This document shows positions 22,907 to 34,079 of a DNA stretch of 64,000 nucleotides, piece after piece. A model generated the notes under the pieces. It saw only the letters and a program-made list of their open reading frames with translations, had not been told where the DNA came from and did no database searches. The stretch is from Magnolia sinica. Taxonomy: Eukaryota > Streptophyta > Magnoliopsida > Magnoliales > Magnoliaceae. Each line of letters starts with the position of its first letter. Within the stretch, counting starts at the first letter, position 1. A program made the translations under genes and the position numbers. Location: the NCBI RefSeq assembly GCF_029962835.1, contig NC_080590.1:56666001-56730000 (forward strand). Direction: 5' to 3'.

Positions 22907-23419
22907 TGTTACTAACAAATGTCTTAAATCTGTAAATCATGGTTCGATGTCATTGAAGCAAACTCGATGAAATCGAACTTTTGATAATTTTAGGCCCCGG
23001 TCGCTGGACAGTTTTGGTCCTTCTTCGATGACATTGAAGGTTGGTCGATGTCTTGAAGGTTTACACAGATTCGTTTGCGGAAATGCAGATTTTACGAATT
23101 TTGTTTCTTATTTCATTTTCACTTGTTTCTAAGTCTATAATATGGGTGGATACGGGACTAGGAGGTATCCTAGAGGTTCTAAGTATTTCTAAAAGGGTAC
23201 TAGGGTTTCAAGGGGTGGAAAGAAGGTGAGGTTTGAGGCTCAAGACAGGTAAATCCTCCATCTTTATAATTTGTACTTTCATAATGGAATTTTCTGTCGC
23301 GTTGTGCCAAGATTTTTTCCCGCAAGGTTTTTCCACGTTAAATCTTTGAGTTTGCTTGGTGCTTTTGGATTGCTATCCTAGATCTATATTTGTGTGCTTC
23401 TGCAAATCAAATCCCAACA
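22907..23419 (+). repeat. copia 5' LTR
   Basis: Begins TGTTACTAACAAATGTC and ends AATCCCAACA. Compared with the 3' LTR it lacks a short stretch near the start (the ACATCGTACCATC region) and differs at many positions, which points to an old insertion or an uneven pair. Confidence 0.9.
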
Positions 23420-23421
23420 AG

Positions 23422-23433
23422 TGGTATTAGAGC
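23422..23433 (+). promoter_or_regulatory. primer binding site (tRNA-Met type)
   Basis: TGGTATTAGAGC two bases after the 5' LTR, one mismatch from the canonical copia TGGTATCAGAGC. Confidence 0.85.
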
Positions 23434-23473
23434 AATTGTTGGGCACATATCTGAATCTGAAGGATTAATAATA

Positions 23474-26400
23474 ATGGGTATTGCCAAATTTGATATTGAG
23501 AAGTACTCCGGAAAAAAAAAAATTCGAGTTATGGAAGGTTAAGATGATTAGCTTATTAACCAAGCAAGGTGAGATTTAAGCTCTTGAGGTGTAAAAATCT
23601 AATATGAAAGATGAAGAATGGGAAACCCTTGATAGTAATGCTTTAGCCTCCATCCGTTTATGTCTAATGGATGAGGTTCTCTATAATGTTTTGAGGGAAA
23701 AAATTACAGCTAGTTTGTGGGTGAAGTTAGAGAACATTTATGCGAAAACGTCCTCTGAAAATCGCCTACACTTAAAGCTACAGTGTTATACCTTTAAGAT
23801 GACAGATGGTGGAGATCTGGAAGCCCACGTAAGCAATTTTAATAAATTGATGTGTAAATTGCTGGATATGAAGGAAGCGATCAAAGATGAGGAACATGTA
23901 TGTATATTGTTGAGTTCTCTTCCTGCATCTTATGAGATATTCAAGGACACGATGTGCACCGTAAATAAAACCTTAAGTGCCGACACCGTTATATCATCCC
24001 TTTAAGGGAAGGTCATGAGAAAGCTAAACAGTGACTGGGTCATCTTCCGATGCACTGATTATGAGGGGTAGAGATTTTAAGCGAGGTATAGAATCTTCTA
24101 GACCTAGATCCAAATCCAAGGGCAAGCACAAAGGAAAATTAAAGTGTTAGAACTATAAGATGTCTGGACATATGAAGAAGGATTGTAAAAATCCTAAAGT
24201 GAAGAAATAAAATTCAGCAGCTTCTTCCAATGAGGCCAATGTTGTCACATCTCATGAAGAGACAAGTGGTGGTGATGTTCTGTCTGTTTCCATGATTAGT
24301 CACTTACGCGACAATCATAAAGACGAGTGGATACTTGACACAGAAGCATCATATCATATGACTTCTCATTGGAGTTGGTTCGCCAATTACAAGGAATGCG
24401 ATGGTGGACAGGTTTTTATGGGCAATGACAAGGTTGTAATGTTATGGCTATTGGTACGATGAGCATCAAGATGTTTGATGGGATGGAGCGTACCCTGACT
24501 AATGTCAAACACATTCCTGATATGAAGAAAAGTCTGATTTCTCTTGGTGCACTTGAGGCTATATGGTTTTTATGGGCAATGACAAGGTTGTAATGTTATG
24601 GCTATTGGTACGATGAGCATCAAGATGTTTGATGGGATGGAGCGTACCCTGACTAATGTCAAACACATTCCTGATATGAAGAAAAGTCTAATTTCTCTTG
24701 GTGCACTTGAGGCTATATGGTGCAAGTTCACTGGTATTGATGGTGTCCTTAAAGTTTCAAAAGGGGCACTTATGATTATGAAAGCACAAACGTATGAAAA
24801 CCTTTACAGGTTGATCGGAAGCATTTCAAAGGGTGGAGCGGCGGTGAATATTGCAGATTCCACATCTGTACGTGTGTAGCATTCCCGTCTTGGCGACATG
24901 AGCGAGCGAGACATGAAGGTACTTTCTGATCGATGTTTGATTCCAGCTTTTAAAAATTCTAATTTAGATATAAGCAAGCATTGTATATATGGTAAACAAT
25001 CTAGATTATCTTTTAAAACTGAAAAACATGTATGTAAGAGAGTGCTTGATTAAGTGCACTCTGATGTATGGGGGTCATCGCCAGAAGTTTCTATTGGGGG
25101 GTCGTCATGGTTTTTTCTATTCATTGATGACTACTCCACGAAAGTTCGGGTTTACTTTATGAAACGTAAATCTGAAGTTTTCACCATATTCAAACAATGG
25201 AAGGTAATGATAGAAAAACAGTCAGGGCAAAAAATAAAAGTTTTAAGGACTGATAATGGTAGAGAATTTACTTCCACTAAGTTTAATGAATATCAAAATG
25301 ATGAAGGGATCATTAGGCACAACACAGTGCGCCACACACCCGAACAAAATGGTGTGGCTAAGCAGATGAATCAGACTCTCTTTTAGAGGGCCCAATCATG
25401 TTAAGTAATGTTGTGTTGGGCAAAAACTTATGGAATGGCGCTATCAACACGATATGTTATTTGGTGAACCGGTCTCCTTCAACGACAATTAAATGTAAAA
25501 TCTCAGAGGAAGGATGGAGTGGTCACAAGTTGGACTACTCAGATTTGCGCATATTTGGTTACGAGGATTACTCTCATGTACCATCAGTTAAGAGAGATAA
25601 GCTAGACCATAGAGTCAAAAAATATATTTTTGTTGGTATAGTATTGATGTGAAAGGTTACAGGTTATTCGATAAGGTCACACGTAAGGTCATCACTAGCC
25701 TTGACGTCAGATTCGTTGAAAGCTCTCTATTCTGTAAGAATGATCAAGAGAAGCAAAAGGAATTAGAAAGGTTGATCGTAAATGTCCAAATTGACACAAA
25801 TTATACTCAGGTAGAGACATATGCACAAACAGAGGTACAAGAGTAGGTGGAGCAACCACCTGTGAAAAGGAACCCACAGTGTGATCGCAGGTTACCGACA
25901 AGATACAAGGACGACTCTAGCATATGCCCTCGTTACAGATGAGGGGGACCCATCTACTATTCAGGAGGCTCTTAGTGAGCCTGATATAGAAAAGTGAAAG
26001 ACGGCTATGTACGATGAGATGGACTCGTTCTATAAAAATCACACATGGGAGTTAGTGGAGCTTTCAGTGGGTCGAAAAATGATCAGATGTTAATGGTTAT
26101 TTAAAAGGAAACATGATAGATACAAAGTAAGGTTGGTAGCGAAGGGTTATTCTTAGAGAGAAGGAATTGACTTCACAGATATATTCACGCCAATGGTTTA
26201 GCAGGTGTTTATCATATTCGTGTTGGTGTTGGTTGCCTATTACGATCTCGATCTAGAACAGATGGATGTCAAGACTACATTCCTGCACAGGGAGTTGGAA
26301 GAGCAGATCTACATGAAGTAACCAGAGGGGTACGAAATTAAAGGGGTAGAGAAAAAAGTTTGTAGGTTAATGCAGTTGTACGACCTGAAATAGCCTGGGC

Positions 26401-27447
26401 AGTGGTATAAAAAAATGATTCTTTCATGTTGAGTCAGAAATTTACTCGGAGTGAATATGATCATTGTGTCTATTAAAAGACACTAAGTGATGAAAAATTC
26501 ATCATCCTAATATTGTATGTTGATGATATGTTGATCGCCATTCATGATATGTCTAAATTCGACGTACTAAAAACTCAGTTATTATAGACATTTGAGATGA
26601 AAGATTTGAGGGCTGCAAAAAGGTTTCTCGGCATAGATATTCATAGAAACAGGAAGAATAATAGGATTTAGTTATCAAAGGTAGAATACCTTAAAAAGGT
26701 GTTGATTAAGTATGGGATGGACCAAGCAAAGCTGGTGAGCGTTCCTAACGTGGCTCACTTCAAGATTTCCTCAGAACAATGTCCTAAATCAAATGAGGAA
26801 AAGCAGGTTATATTTTATATGCCTTATTTAAATGCGGTTGGCAGTTTAATGTATGTCATGATTTGTACGAGACCAGATATTTCACAAGCAATCGGTGTTG
26901 TGAGCAAATACATGTCAAACCCCGGCAAGTAACATTGAGAAGTGGTCAAATGGTTAATTCGATACATTCGAGGTATGAAAGACTACGTCTTAACTTTTGA
27001 AAAGACAGTGACAAAGTTGGTAAGGTTTGTGGATTCAGACTACGTAAATAGTTTAGATTCTAAAAAGTCGACTTTAGGTTACTCGTTTGTACTAGCAGGT
27101 GAAGCAATCAGTTGGATGTCGAAGCAGAATATATGGCAGTAACGAAAGCGTTTAAAAATGGTGTTTGGCTCAGGGGCATGATAAATTAGTTGGGACATCA
27201 GCAGGAGGCCATGCCAGTTAACTGTAATAGTGAGAGCGTTATCAATTTGGTAAAGAATTCTGTTTATCACTCACGTATTAAACACATTGATGTTCGTCAC
27301 CATTTTATTCGATAGGGGCTTGAAGAAGGAGGAATGACTCTGAAAAAGATTCACACCAACGTGAATCCAGTTGATATGCTCACGAAGGTTGTTCCTAAAG
27401 AGAAGTTCAAGTTCTGTGCAACTCATCTGGGCTTGGCAATGACATAA
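23474..27447 (+). pseudogene. copia gag-pol remnant
   Basis: Gag starts at the ATG of 23474 (MGIAKFDIEKYSG) and has LCLMDEVLYNVLREK and LLSSLPASYEIFKDT before a stop near 24003. The zinc knuckle near 24145-24190 is damaged. The protease site reads DTEAS (about 24338) where DTGA-type is expected, a loss of the flap-side Gly. Integrase (24880-25380) keeps HSDVWG, RTDNGREF and HTPEQNGVAK, with stops before and after. RT (about 25930-26690) is heavily broken but shows VRLVAKGYS, MDVKTTFLH and a YVDDML-like box near 26516. RNase H (26940-27447) keeps VRFVDSDYVNSLDSKKST and the end motif VNPVDMLTKVV. It cannot be translated as one protein. Confidence 0.9.
24411..24718 (+). repeat. 154-bp tandem duplication inside copia pol
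   Basis: GGTTTTTATGGGCAATGACA starts at 24411 and again at 24565; the 154-bp units are nearly identical (one difference seen: CTGATT against CTAATT). They span the region just after the protease motif. Confidence 0.95.
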
Positions 27448-27557
27448 TAAAAGGACAGAGTGTGCACGAGAAGCGTTGATGAAGCTATGATGTGAGGTAG
27501 AGATAAGAGAAAGGGACAAGAAGCTATATGTTTGGAGATTGAAGAGATGGTGGAGAT

Positions 27558-28079
27558 TGTTACTGACAAATGTCTTAAATTTGTAAATCCTTGTTCGATG
27601 ACATCGTACCATCTTCAATGTCATTGAAGAAAACTCGATAAAATCAAAATTTTCAATAATTTAGGCCCCGGTCGATAGGCAGTTTTGGTCCTTCTTCGAT
27701 GACATCGAAGATTACTCGATATCATCGAAGTTTATGCAGATTCGTTTGCGGAAACACAGATTCTATGAATTTTGTTTCCTATTTCGTTTCCAGTTGTTTC
27801 TAAGTCTATAAATTGGGGTGGATACGAGACTAGGAAGTATCTTAAGAGGTTCTAAGTATTTCTAAAAGAGTGTTAGGGCTTTAAGGGATGGAAAGAAGGT
27901 GAGGTTTGAGGATTACTCAAGCCAGGTATGGCCTCCATCTTTGTAATCTATGCTTTCATAGTGGAATTTTCTGTCACTTTGTATCGTGGTTTTTTTCTGC
28001 AAGGGGTTTCCATGTTAAATCTCTGTGTTCTTTTGTGTTTTCTTGGTGCTCTTAGATTGTTATCCTAGATCCATATCTG
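27558..28079 (+). repeat. copia 3' LTR, 3' end deleted
   Basis: Starts TGTTACTGACAAATGTC after a purine-rich tract (GAAGAGATGGTGGAGA). It stops at ATCCATATC, about 25 bases short of the 5' LTR end, and joins host DNA TGATAACTTGGATGGAC directly. Confidence 0.88.
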
Positions 28080-28511
28080 ATAACTTGGATGGACATTATT
28101 CATTGCTATTTGCAACTCTCTCCGTGGCCCACAATAATGGGCCTTTCAACGATGGATTGTACACGTGGTTGTATGGGAGCAATACTCAGTAATTTGATAC
28201 TGTTAAAGGTGAATTGTGTTCCAGTGTTCTCATGTCACTATAATTTACAGTGATCTTAATTTCAATGGGACACTTAGCCAGTACGATCCATTGATCTAGT
28301 GTATTGTTCATTATGCCCAATGCACATTTCTATAACAAACATTAACCATTTCATCCATGGTTTTTAATATGAATGGCCACGACAATTCACACAAAAATAG
28401 GTCCAATTAACAATATGATAGGTTTATTTATTAGGAACTATTATAGATTTCTTATGATTTATAGGAATTACTTTTGTTAAATAACCGTAAACATCTCATC
28501 CATGGCTTGGA
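28080..28511. other. end of block A, no gene
   Basis: 28080-28230 continues the second upstream module of phytocyanin A and aligns with 32275-32447. Beyond that, AT-rich DNA without open frames or recognisable repeats leads to the start of block B. Confidence 0.6.
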
Positions 28512-28773
28512 AAAGCAAATCAAGTGGCAGAAAGGCATTCAGGAGGAGGCCAAGAGGTGTCCAAAAGCAGATCGAGTGGCCAAGAAGCATATGAAAGCAG
28601 ATCAGATTAATTCTTAAGTAGATTGTGGTCGAGAGGCCGAAGTGCGGTCGACCTATTTAAGATATAAAAGGCAATCGAGGACAACAAAGCCTTGGCCGAC
28701 AGAAGTGAAATGAGCAGTCAAGACGCATTTAAAAGTGGAGAAGACAGTAGGAAACATATTAAGAAAAATAGTA

Positions 28774-29450
28774 GGATCTAGAAGACTACGTGGCAATGGT
28801 TTAGCTGTCATATTAAAAGTAGAAACATCTAGAAGAATTAATACTACACGTCATCAGACGACTGATGAAAGCAATGCAGTCGATGTATGGCTGATGAACG
28901 ATTAACGACTAAAGTAGAGCTTAGTTGAGAGAAGAAGAACAGTCAGGAAGAAGAAACATATCAGAAAGAAGGATCTAGAGAAAGACTTTTCGATTACAGT
29001 AATTGTTATAGTAATGGAGGAATGATCTAGCAGAATAAGCTACAACAAAACTCTATAAAAGCAGAGGAATCCAACAAAGTAAATATACCCAACCAATAAA
29101 ATCAATACATAGAAGGATCTGGAAGACTACATGGAAATGGTTTTAGCTATCATATTAAAAGTAGAAACATTTAGAAGAATTAATACTTCACATCATCAAA
29201 CGACTGACGAAAGCAATGCAGTCGATGTGTGCTCAATGAACAATTAACGACCAAAGTAAAGCTTGGTCGAGAGAAAAAGAACAGTCAGGAAGAAGAAACA
29301 TATTAGAAATAAGGATCTATAGAAAGACTTTTCGACTACTATAATTGTTGCAATAATTGAGGAATGATCTGGAAAAATAAGCTGCAATAAAACTCTATAA
29401 AAGCAGAGGAATCCAATAGAGAAAATATACCCAACCAATAACAATCAATC
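28774..29450 (+). repeat. 339-bp tandem duplication with two TATA boxes
   Basis: AGGATCTAGAAGACTACGTGG (about 28774) and AGGATCTGGAAGACTACATGG (about 29113) start two ~339-bp units. Each carries CTCTATAAAAGCAGAGGAATC, so the promoter of the LTR-like remnant is present twice here and once in block A. Confidence 0.88.
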
Positions 29451-30975
29451 AAATCTATTAATTTATCTTTTATCTCAACTTATCATAGGAGTAGTGGTGA
29501 TTCTTAGTCATAATCTTTAGTTATAATCCAAATCTATGGTCATACGCTGGATTTATTCTTTATCCAATACCAAGCAATTCTATCAAGAAATGTATTCTTG
29601 TAGTTGCTTCTCGCAATCGATTGATGGTGAGTTTTTCCTTTTAATTGATTTGCTCTAGTATTCTGAAAGTCATTTCTTGTCAAAAGAACAAAGTAACTCA
29701 TATTCGAAAGAAGAATCCCACCTTTGATCATTGCATGATCGTTACTAAATTTTGCAATTGGCTGAGTAAGCAGTCAATCTTCAAAGAATCTAGTCGTATA
29801 AGTTTATATTGGATGTATCAGTTTATTTTGGCGCTTGGGGTCAAAGTCGACCGGTTTGAATTGAGTCGCTGTACCGATTTTGGTACACCCTGCATAATTG
29901 AAAACAAAGTGAGCATCTAATAATGAGATCATTTTATCATCGTGATTTTTTGCACGGCAGCCTATAAAAATATGTTTTGGATTTGATGGACAAGTGAAGT
30001 GATGCAATTTGGAGCAGCATCAACCGTTTAGCTACTTTGGAATGGGTAATTGATAATTTCAATATCCATTGCAAATGGCGACCAGTGAAATGTTAGTCAG
30101 TGGCCCATCGTTTATAAGCGTGTCCTTGCGGTTCATGGCCATATCAAGGGTCGATGCGGGAGCTAACCGTTGTTGATAGACCAGAGTACACACATTGCAA
30201 GGATGGGACGTCGTAGTCCATGAAGTTTTTGCCCTGGAATTTGGACTTTTGCATAAGGTTGGCAATGGGTGGGGCGTCCTAGCCCAACAAGCCCGACCAG
30301 GCTTTGGAGTTGGGTTGGAAATATTATCTTGGACCCTGGCCTCTGTTTGGGGCCTGGATTTCGTTCACGCCATTTAGTGTTCCGGATCCAATTTGGTGTT
30401 CTATGTACATGCCTAATCAAGTCACATCTTCATCATTTTGAGATTTATTGCCTGTAAATCATGTATGCTGTATCTATTTTAGTCAAGGTTTTTTACCTAA
30501 TAAAAATCATTAGAGAATTTTTATTCATTCTCTTTTTTACATCAACGCCACACGGTTTACAACTGAGGATAGTTCTATGAGATTAGTCACGATCGACCAA
30601 TGAGCCACACGTATACTAAAATGGAAGATTAGATAAACTCTCCAACAGTCTACATTCAAATGTGGGAGTGTGACGCACCCAAGATTCGACCGCAAGAAAA
30701 CAAGTATTCGAGGCATGGCGCTGTGTATATGCATACGTGTGGCAACATGGGGATTGACTGTGACGGAATCAGTAGAACTTTGGTAAATTTTCATAATGCC
30801 ATTTAAATCTTGGGTAACACTGATACATGTAAAGGGAACCCACCCATCAATTCCAGGACAAAAAACAAAAAAACCAAATTAAAAAATAAAATAAACAAAT
30901 GAAAACAGAAGAAAAGAAAAAGAAAAATCATGAATCTTCTGTTTCATCAAAGTGAAGTCGACGACGCTAATCAAA

Positions 30976-31629
30976 CTAGACCCACACTGCGAATGTAATC
31001 CCTGCCAATGTGATTGCTTGATATCCAAATGTCACGATCCCATTCGCTGCTGATTTCTGGTCTGCCACTTGAACGTTGATGGCCAGCTTCTGTCCCCTAG
31101 ACTCGCAGTGATTGCCAACTCCACATATGTACCCCTTCTTTCCAGGAGCCGCTAGGGTAATCACATCATTTCCGGTTGATAAAGCCTCATTGTCCGACGG
31201 CGCCACACAGTTCTTAAAGCCTGTACCGTCCACTTTGAAGACATTGTGAACTCCCTGTGGGTACTTAAAAACTGCAAAAAATCGAATAATAATTTTTAAG
31301 TGTCTTTCTAAAATGAAAAACATCACTTAGTTGTGCAATGAACGGTCCATAGACCATGGTGGGATGGGCCAAAAGTGGTTGTTAGGAAAACCATGGTGTC
31401 ACTTGGGTGGGCTGTGAAAGTAACAGAAAATAATAGAAATAAAACTAGTGTTAGTGAGCTAATTACTGAGTTTATCTCCAACTTGGAATTCCTTGCAATT
31501 GGCCCATTTTTCATAATCGAATTTAATCGTCCAACCACTGTTGTCTCCAACCATGTGTTCGGTCGGCAAAGCAACGGTAGGAACCATGATGACAAGTACA
31601 AGAATGGCTGACACTGGCTTAGTAGCCAT
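30976..31629 (-). CDS. phytocyanin B (stellacyanin-like), two exons
   Basis: Minus strand: exon 1 31629-31467, intron 31466-31272 (GT...AG, phase 1), exon 2 31271-30976; 459 nt, 152 residues. Same layout as phytocyanin A: signal peptide, cupredoxin with His63, Cys104, His109 and axial Gln115, Cys76-Cys110 disulfide positions, hydrophobic GPI-type tail. I count 16 substitutions against A over the shared 152 residues, and the protein ends two residues earlier. Odd changes: Trp101 to Gly next to the copper Cys, Gly113 to Arg beside the axial ligand, Asp45 to Cys (an unpaired Cys), and Ala22 to Pro at the predicted signal cleavage site. The frame is open and the TATA box is kept, so it may be expressed, but these changes suggest relaxed or altered function. 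Confidence 0.88.
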
Positions 31630-31706
31630 CCGAGCTTAGTGCTTATCTCTTAAATCTCCATATCTTCTAATATATACTGATTGATTGCAAGGAGCGTAGA
31701 GTAGTC

Positions 31707-31714
31707 TATTTATA
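31707..31714 (-). promoter_or_regulatory. TATA box of phytocyanin B
   Basis: TATAAATA on the minus strand about 78 bases before the start codon, matching the position in gene A. Confidence 0.75.
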
Positions 31715-32447
31715 GAGTGATTTTATAACAATTATAATCAGTGATTAAAATGGAACGAATCATCGAGAAGAAGCCGGCTTCAGGCGGTGGTTGGATTGTG
31801 TGCGAAAGAAATTAAGAAACAGAAAAAAATAAATAAATAAATTCCATGACCATAACAAAGAATTATTAAAATATGATTAAGAATTTTATTATGTTCTAGT
31901 TTGTAGAACTATGTAACTGTTTTTTACTATGGAAAAGGCATATTTACTTGATTCGACCTGAACGTTAGAAGAACCTTTGTGTTTCAGGACATGAGGCAGG
32001 CTAACCATTGTTCTGGACCGGTTAGTAGTTATATAGCATGGTCTTTACAAGCCGTGGTGGAAAATTAATACTTATGAGGGGATCTTAATCATTCTAATAC
32101 TAACCATGTTGTTATTGCCGCCCAAAGTCAGAGATCTCGAGGTCGGCATTTTCCTGTCGAAGTTATTCTTGATAGGTATAGGTGATCAAATGTAAGACCG
32201 GCCAATTGGATTCTTGTCATTGGAAATTTTGACCTCTCTTTTTGTAAAGTTTTTTATTTCGTCCCGAACCAGGCTAATAACCTGGACGGACAGTATCCAT
32301 TGCTATTTGCAACTTTCCCACAGTGAGGCACGAAGAATAGACTAGAGCCAGTAGTCACTCTAGATTGATGATGGATTGCACATTAGAGTGTATGGGAGCA
32401 TTATTAAGTAATTTTATAATTTTAATGAACTGCTCCAATGCTCCCAT

Positions 32448-33518
32448 TGTTAGAAAATAATCTGTTGGATACACCAAAAAATAACATAAAATAAAATATG
32501 AATTTCGTTTCATCATGCTGAATCACGTAAAACGATATGCTGTCCTTAAAGTGTGATTCACCCCCTTATCAATTGCTGATGGGTTGCAGGCGAATTGCTT
32601 CTAGGATAAGACAAGCTTGTCTGGATCCAGCATGCAGCAATCACGATGGGTTCACTTTGGAACAGTTTAACGCAGTAGATCTGTTTTGATAGAATCCGAT
32701 AGTGGAAATGTTAACAATATTCTAAAAACGAGATCTGGAGTATCTGATAAGAGAGATGGGGTTGAGATGATTGATTTTGGAGCGGAATGGTCCAGTTTAT
32801 ATAAGTACCAGGTAGTGGACCGTTGCTAGGTGGATATCAATGGTTCAAAACATTTGAAAAATATTTCTAACCGTTGACCATTAATTCCAGCCGTTTCTGG
32901 TCGTTTGATCACAAGATCTGACCTTTGGATCATCACAGCCAGTCCGTTTTCGGACCGTTGTGGCTTTCAAGGTAGTTAGCCATTTTCAGAAACTACTAAA
33001 CATTTTAGATTTATGTTCTAACCATTCTCAGTTGCCTATAAAGCCCTGACTCATTTCAGACCCATCGTACCTAGTCTCTTACCAGACTTCTCGCACCGCG
33101 ATCACACCGTCTCGCGACGGTTCGCGTAAGGTCATGAGGGAGTGACTACTTTGCGACACGATGCGCACATACGAATCTAAAGTGCGCTAACAAGTGCCAC
33201 TACAGCCACACTGCCCACGCCCTCACCTTCACCTTCGACCGTGCCCGTGCTTGAGACCAAGCTCGAGTGTGCGTGTGCTCTAGTGATACGCACCGGAACA
33301 CACAACCCAAGCATCTCCATCTCCATCTCCAAAATATCTAAGTAAGAAAACTACTCACACATCCACATATAAACCCCAAAAACCTTTCTACCATTTCCGA
33401 TGTGGGACTAGAAGCACACATCGCACTTTTTTATTTGAAATATTCAAAAACCGTTTTGGTAGTAAAATCCCAAAATTTTGAAATTTTGAATATTTTTAAA
33501 AAACCACAAATTTCAACA
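32448..33518 (-). repeat. 3' LTR of minus-strand copia
   Basis: 1,071 bp with TGTTAG at the left and TTTCAACA at the right, that is TGTTGAAA...CTAACA on the coding strand. It adjoins a polypurine tract at 33519. A minus-strand TATATAA near 32796-32803 is a possible promoter element. Confidence 0.85.
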
Positions 33519-33530
33519 ATCCCCCACTGG
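33519..33530 (-). promoter_or_regulatory. polypurine tract
   Basis: CCAGTGGGGGAT on the coding strand immediately before the 3' LTR, the usual plus-strand primer site of copia elements. Confidence 0.85.
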
Positions 33531-34079
33531 TTTTTTTAAAACAATAGAAAATCTCTGCCAGAGATTGAATAATAGTTATTATGCATAAAGAAAGATATAT
33601 TGTGATTTGAATCTTTCTTTAGTGTAAGTATCTTAAAGTTATTTCGAAATTTCTGGTTATTGCAGCATTGAACCAGTTATTCCTATATGACATAACCGAA
33701 AATACTACACACATAATAGCTTCTATGTTATGTGTTCCTCCATATTACTCGCTTAGCACTTTTAATAGCCATGTGCATATCCTGTTTCATGAATGATCCT
33801 GAGATAACTAAAACTCCCATGAGAAGTGGCACCACTTCTACGTTCACATAGGTGAAATCCTTCCAGTGTTTTCCGTTACTTAAACACTTATCTTATTTGA
33901 CTGGATTTCATTAATAGTTTTAATACTCAACCTTCTTTTATAACGACCATCACTTTTATCATGGATGAGGCTATTTAGATTTAGTACTGAAACTTTTCAC
34001 TTATCAGTGATTTGTTGTTACCCATTGAACCCAATCTTTAGAGATTTTCTAATTTTGAGTTAGGTTTCTTTCACTGGTG

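Larger units (their letters stand above)
22907..28079 (+). mobile_element. Ty1/copia retrotransposon (Tork/TNT1-like), decayed
   Basis: Copia element with a 513-bp 5' LTR, tRNA-Met type primer site, gag, protease, integrase, RT and RNase H in copia order, a purine-rich tract before 27558 and a 3' LTR lacking its last ~25 bases. It inserted two bases beyond the LINE target duplication. The gag resembles TNT1/Tork-type copia elements; lineage assignment is by eye. Many stops make it inactive. Confidence 0.9.
28512..32447. repeat. duplication block B
   Basis: Tandem copy of block A in the same orientation, about 3.9 kb, beginning near AGAAAGGCATTCAGGAGG and ending where the minus-strand copia LTR starts. 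It carries the LTR-like remnant, the flank, phytocyanin B and one upstream module. It lacks the CRM element, the LINE and the copia element of block A. Confidence 0.85.
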
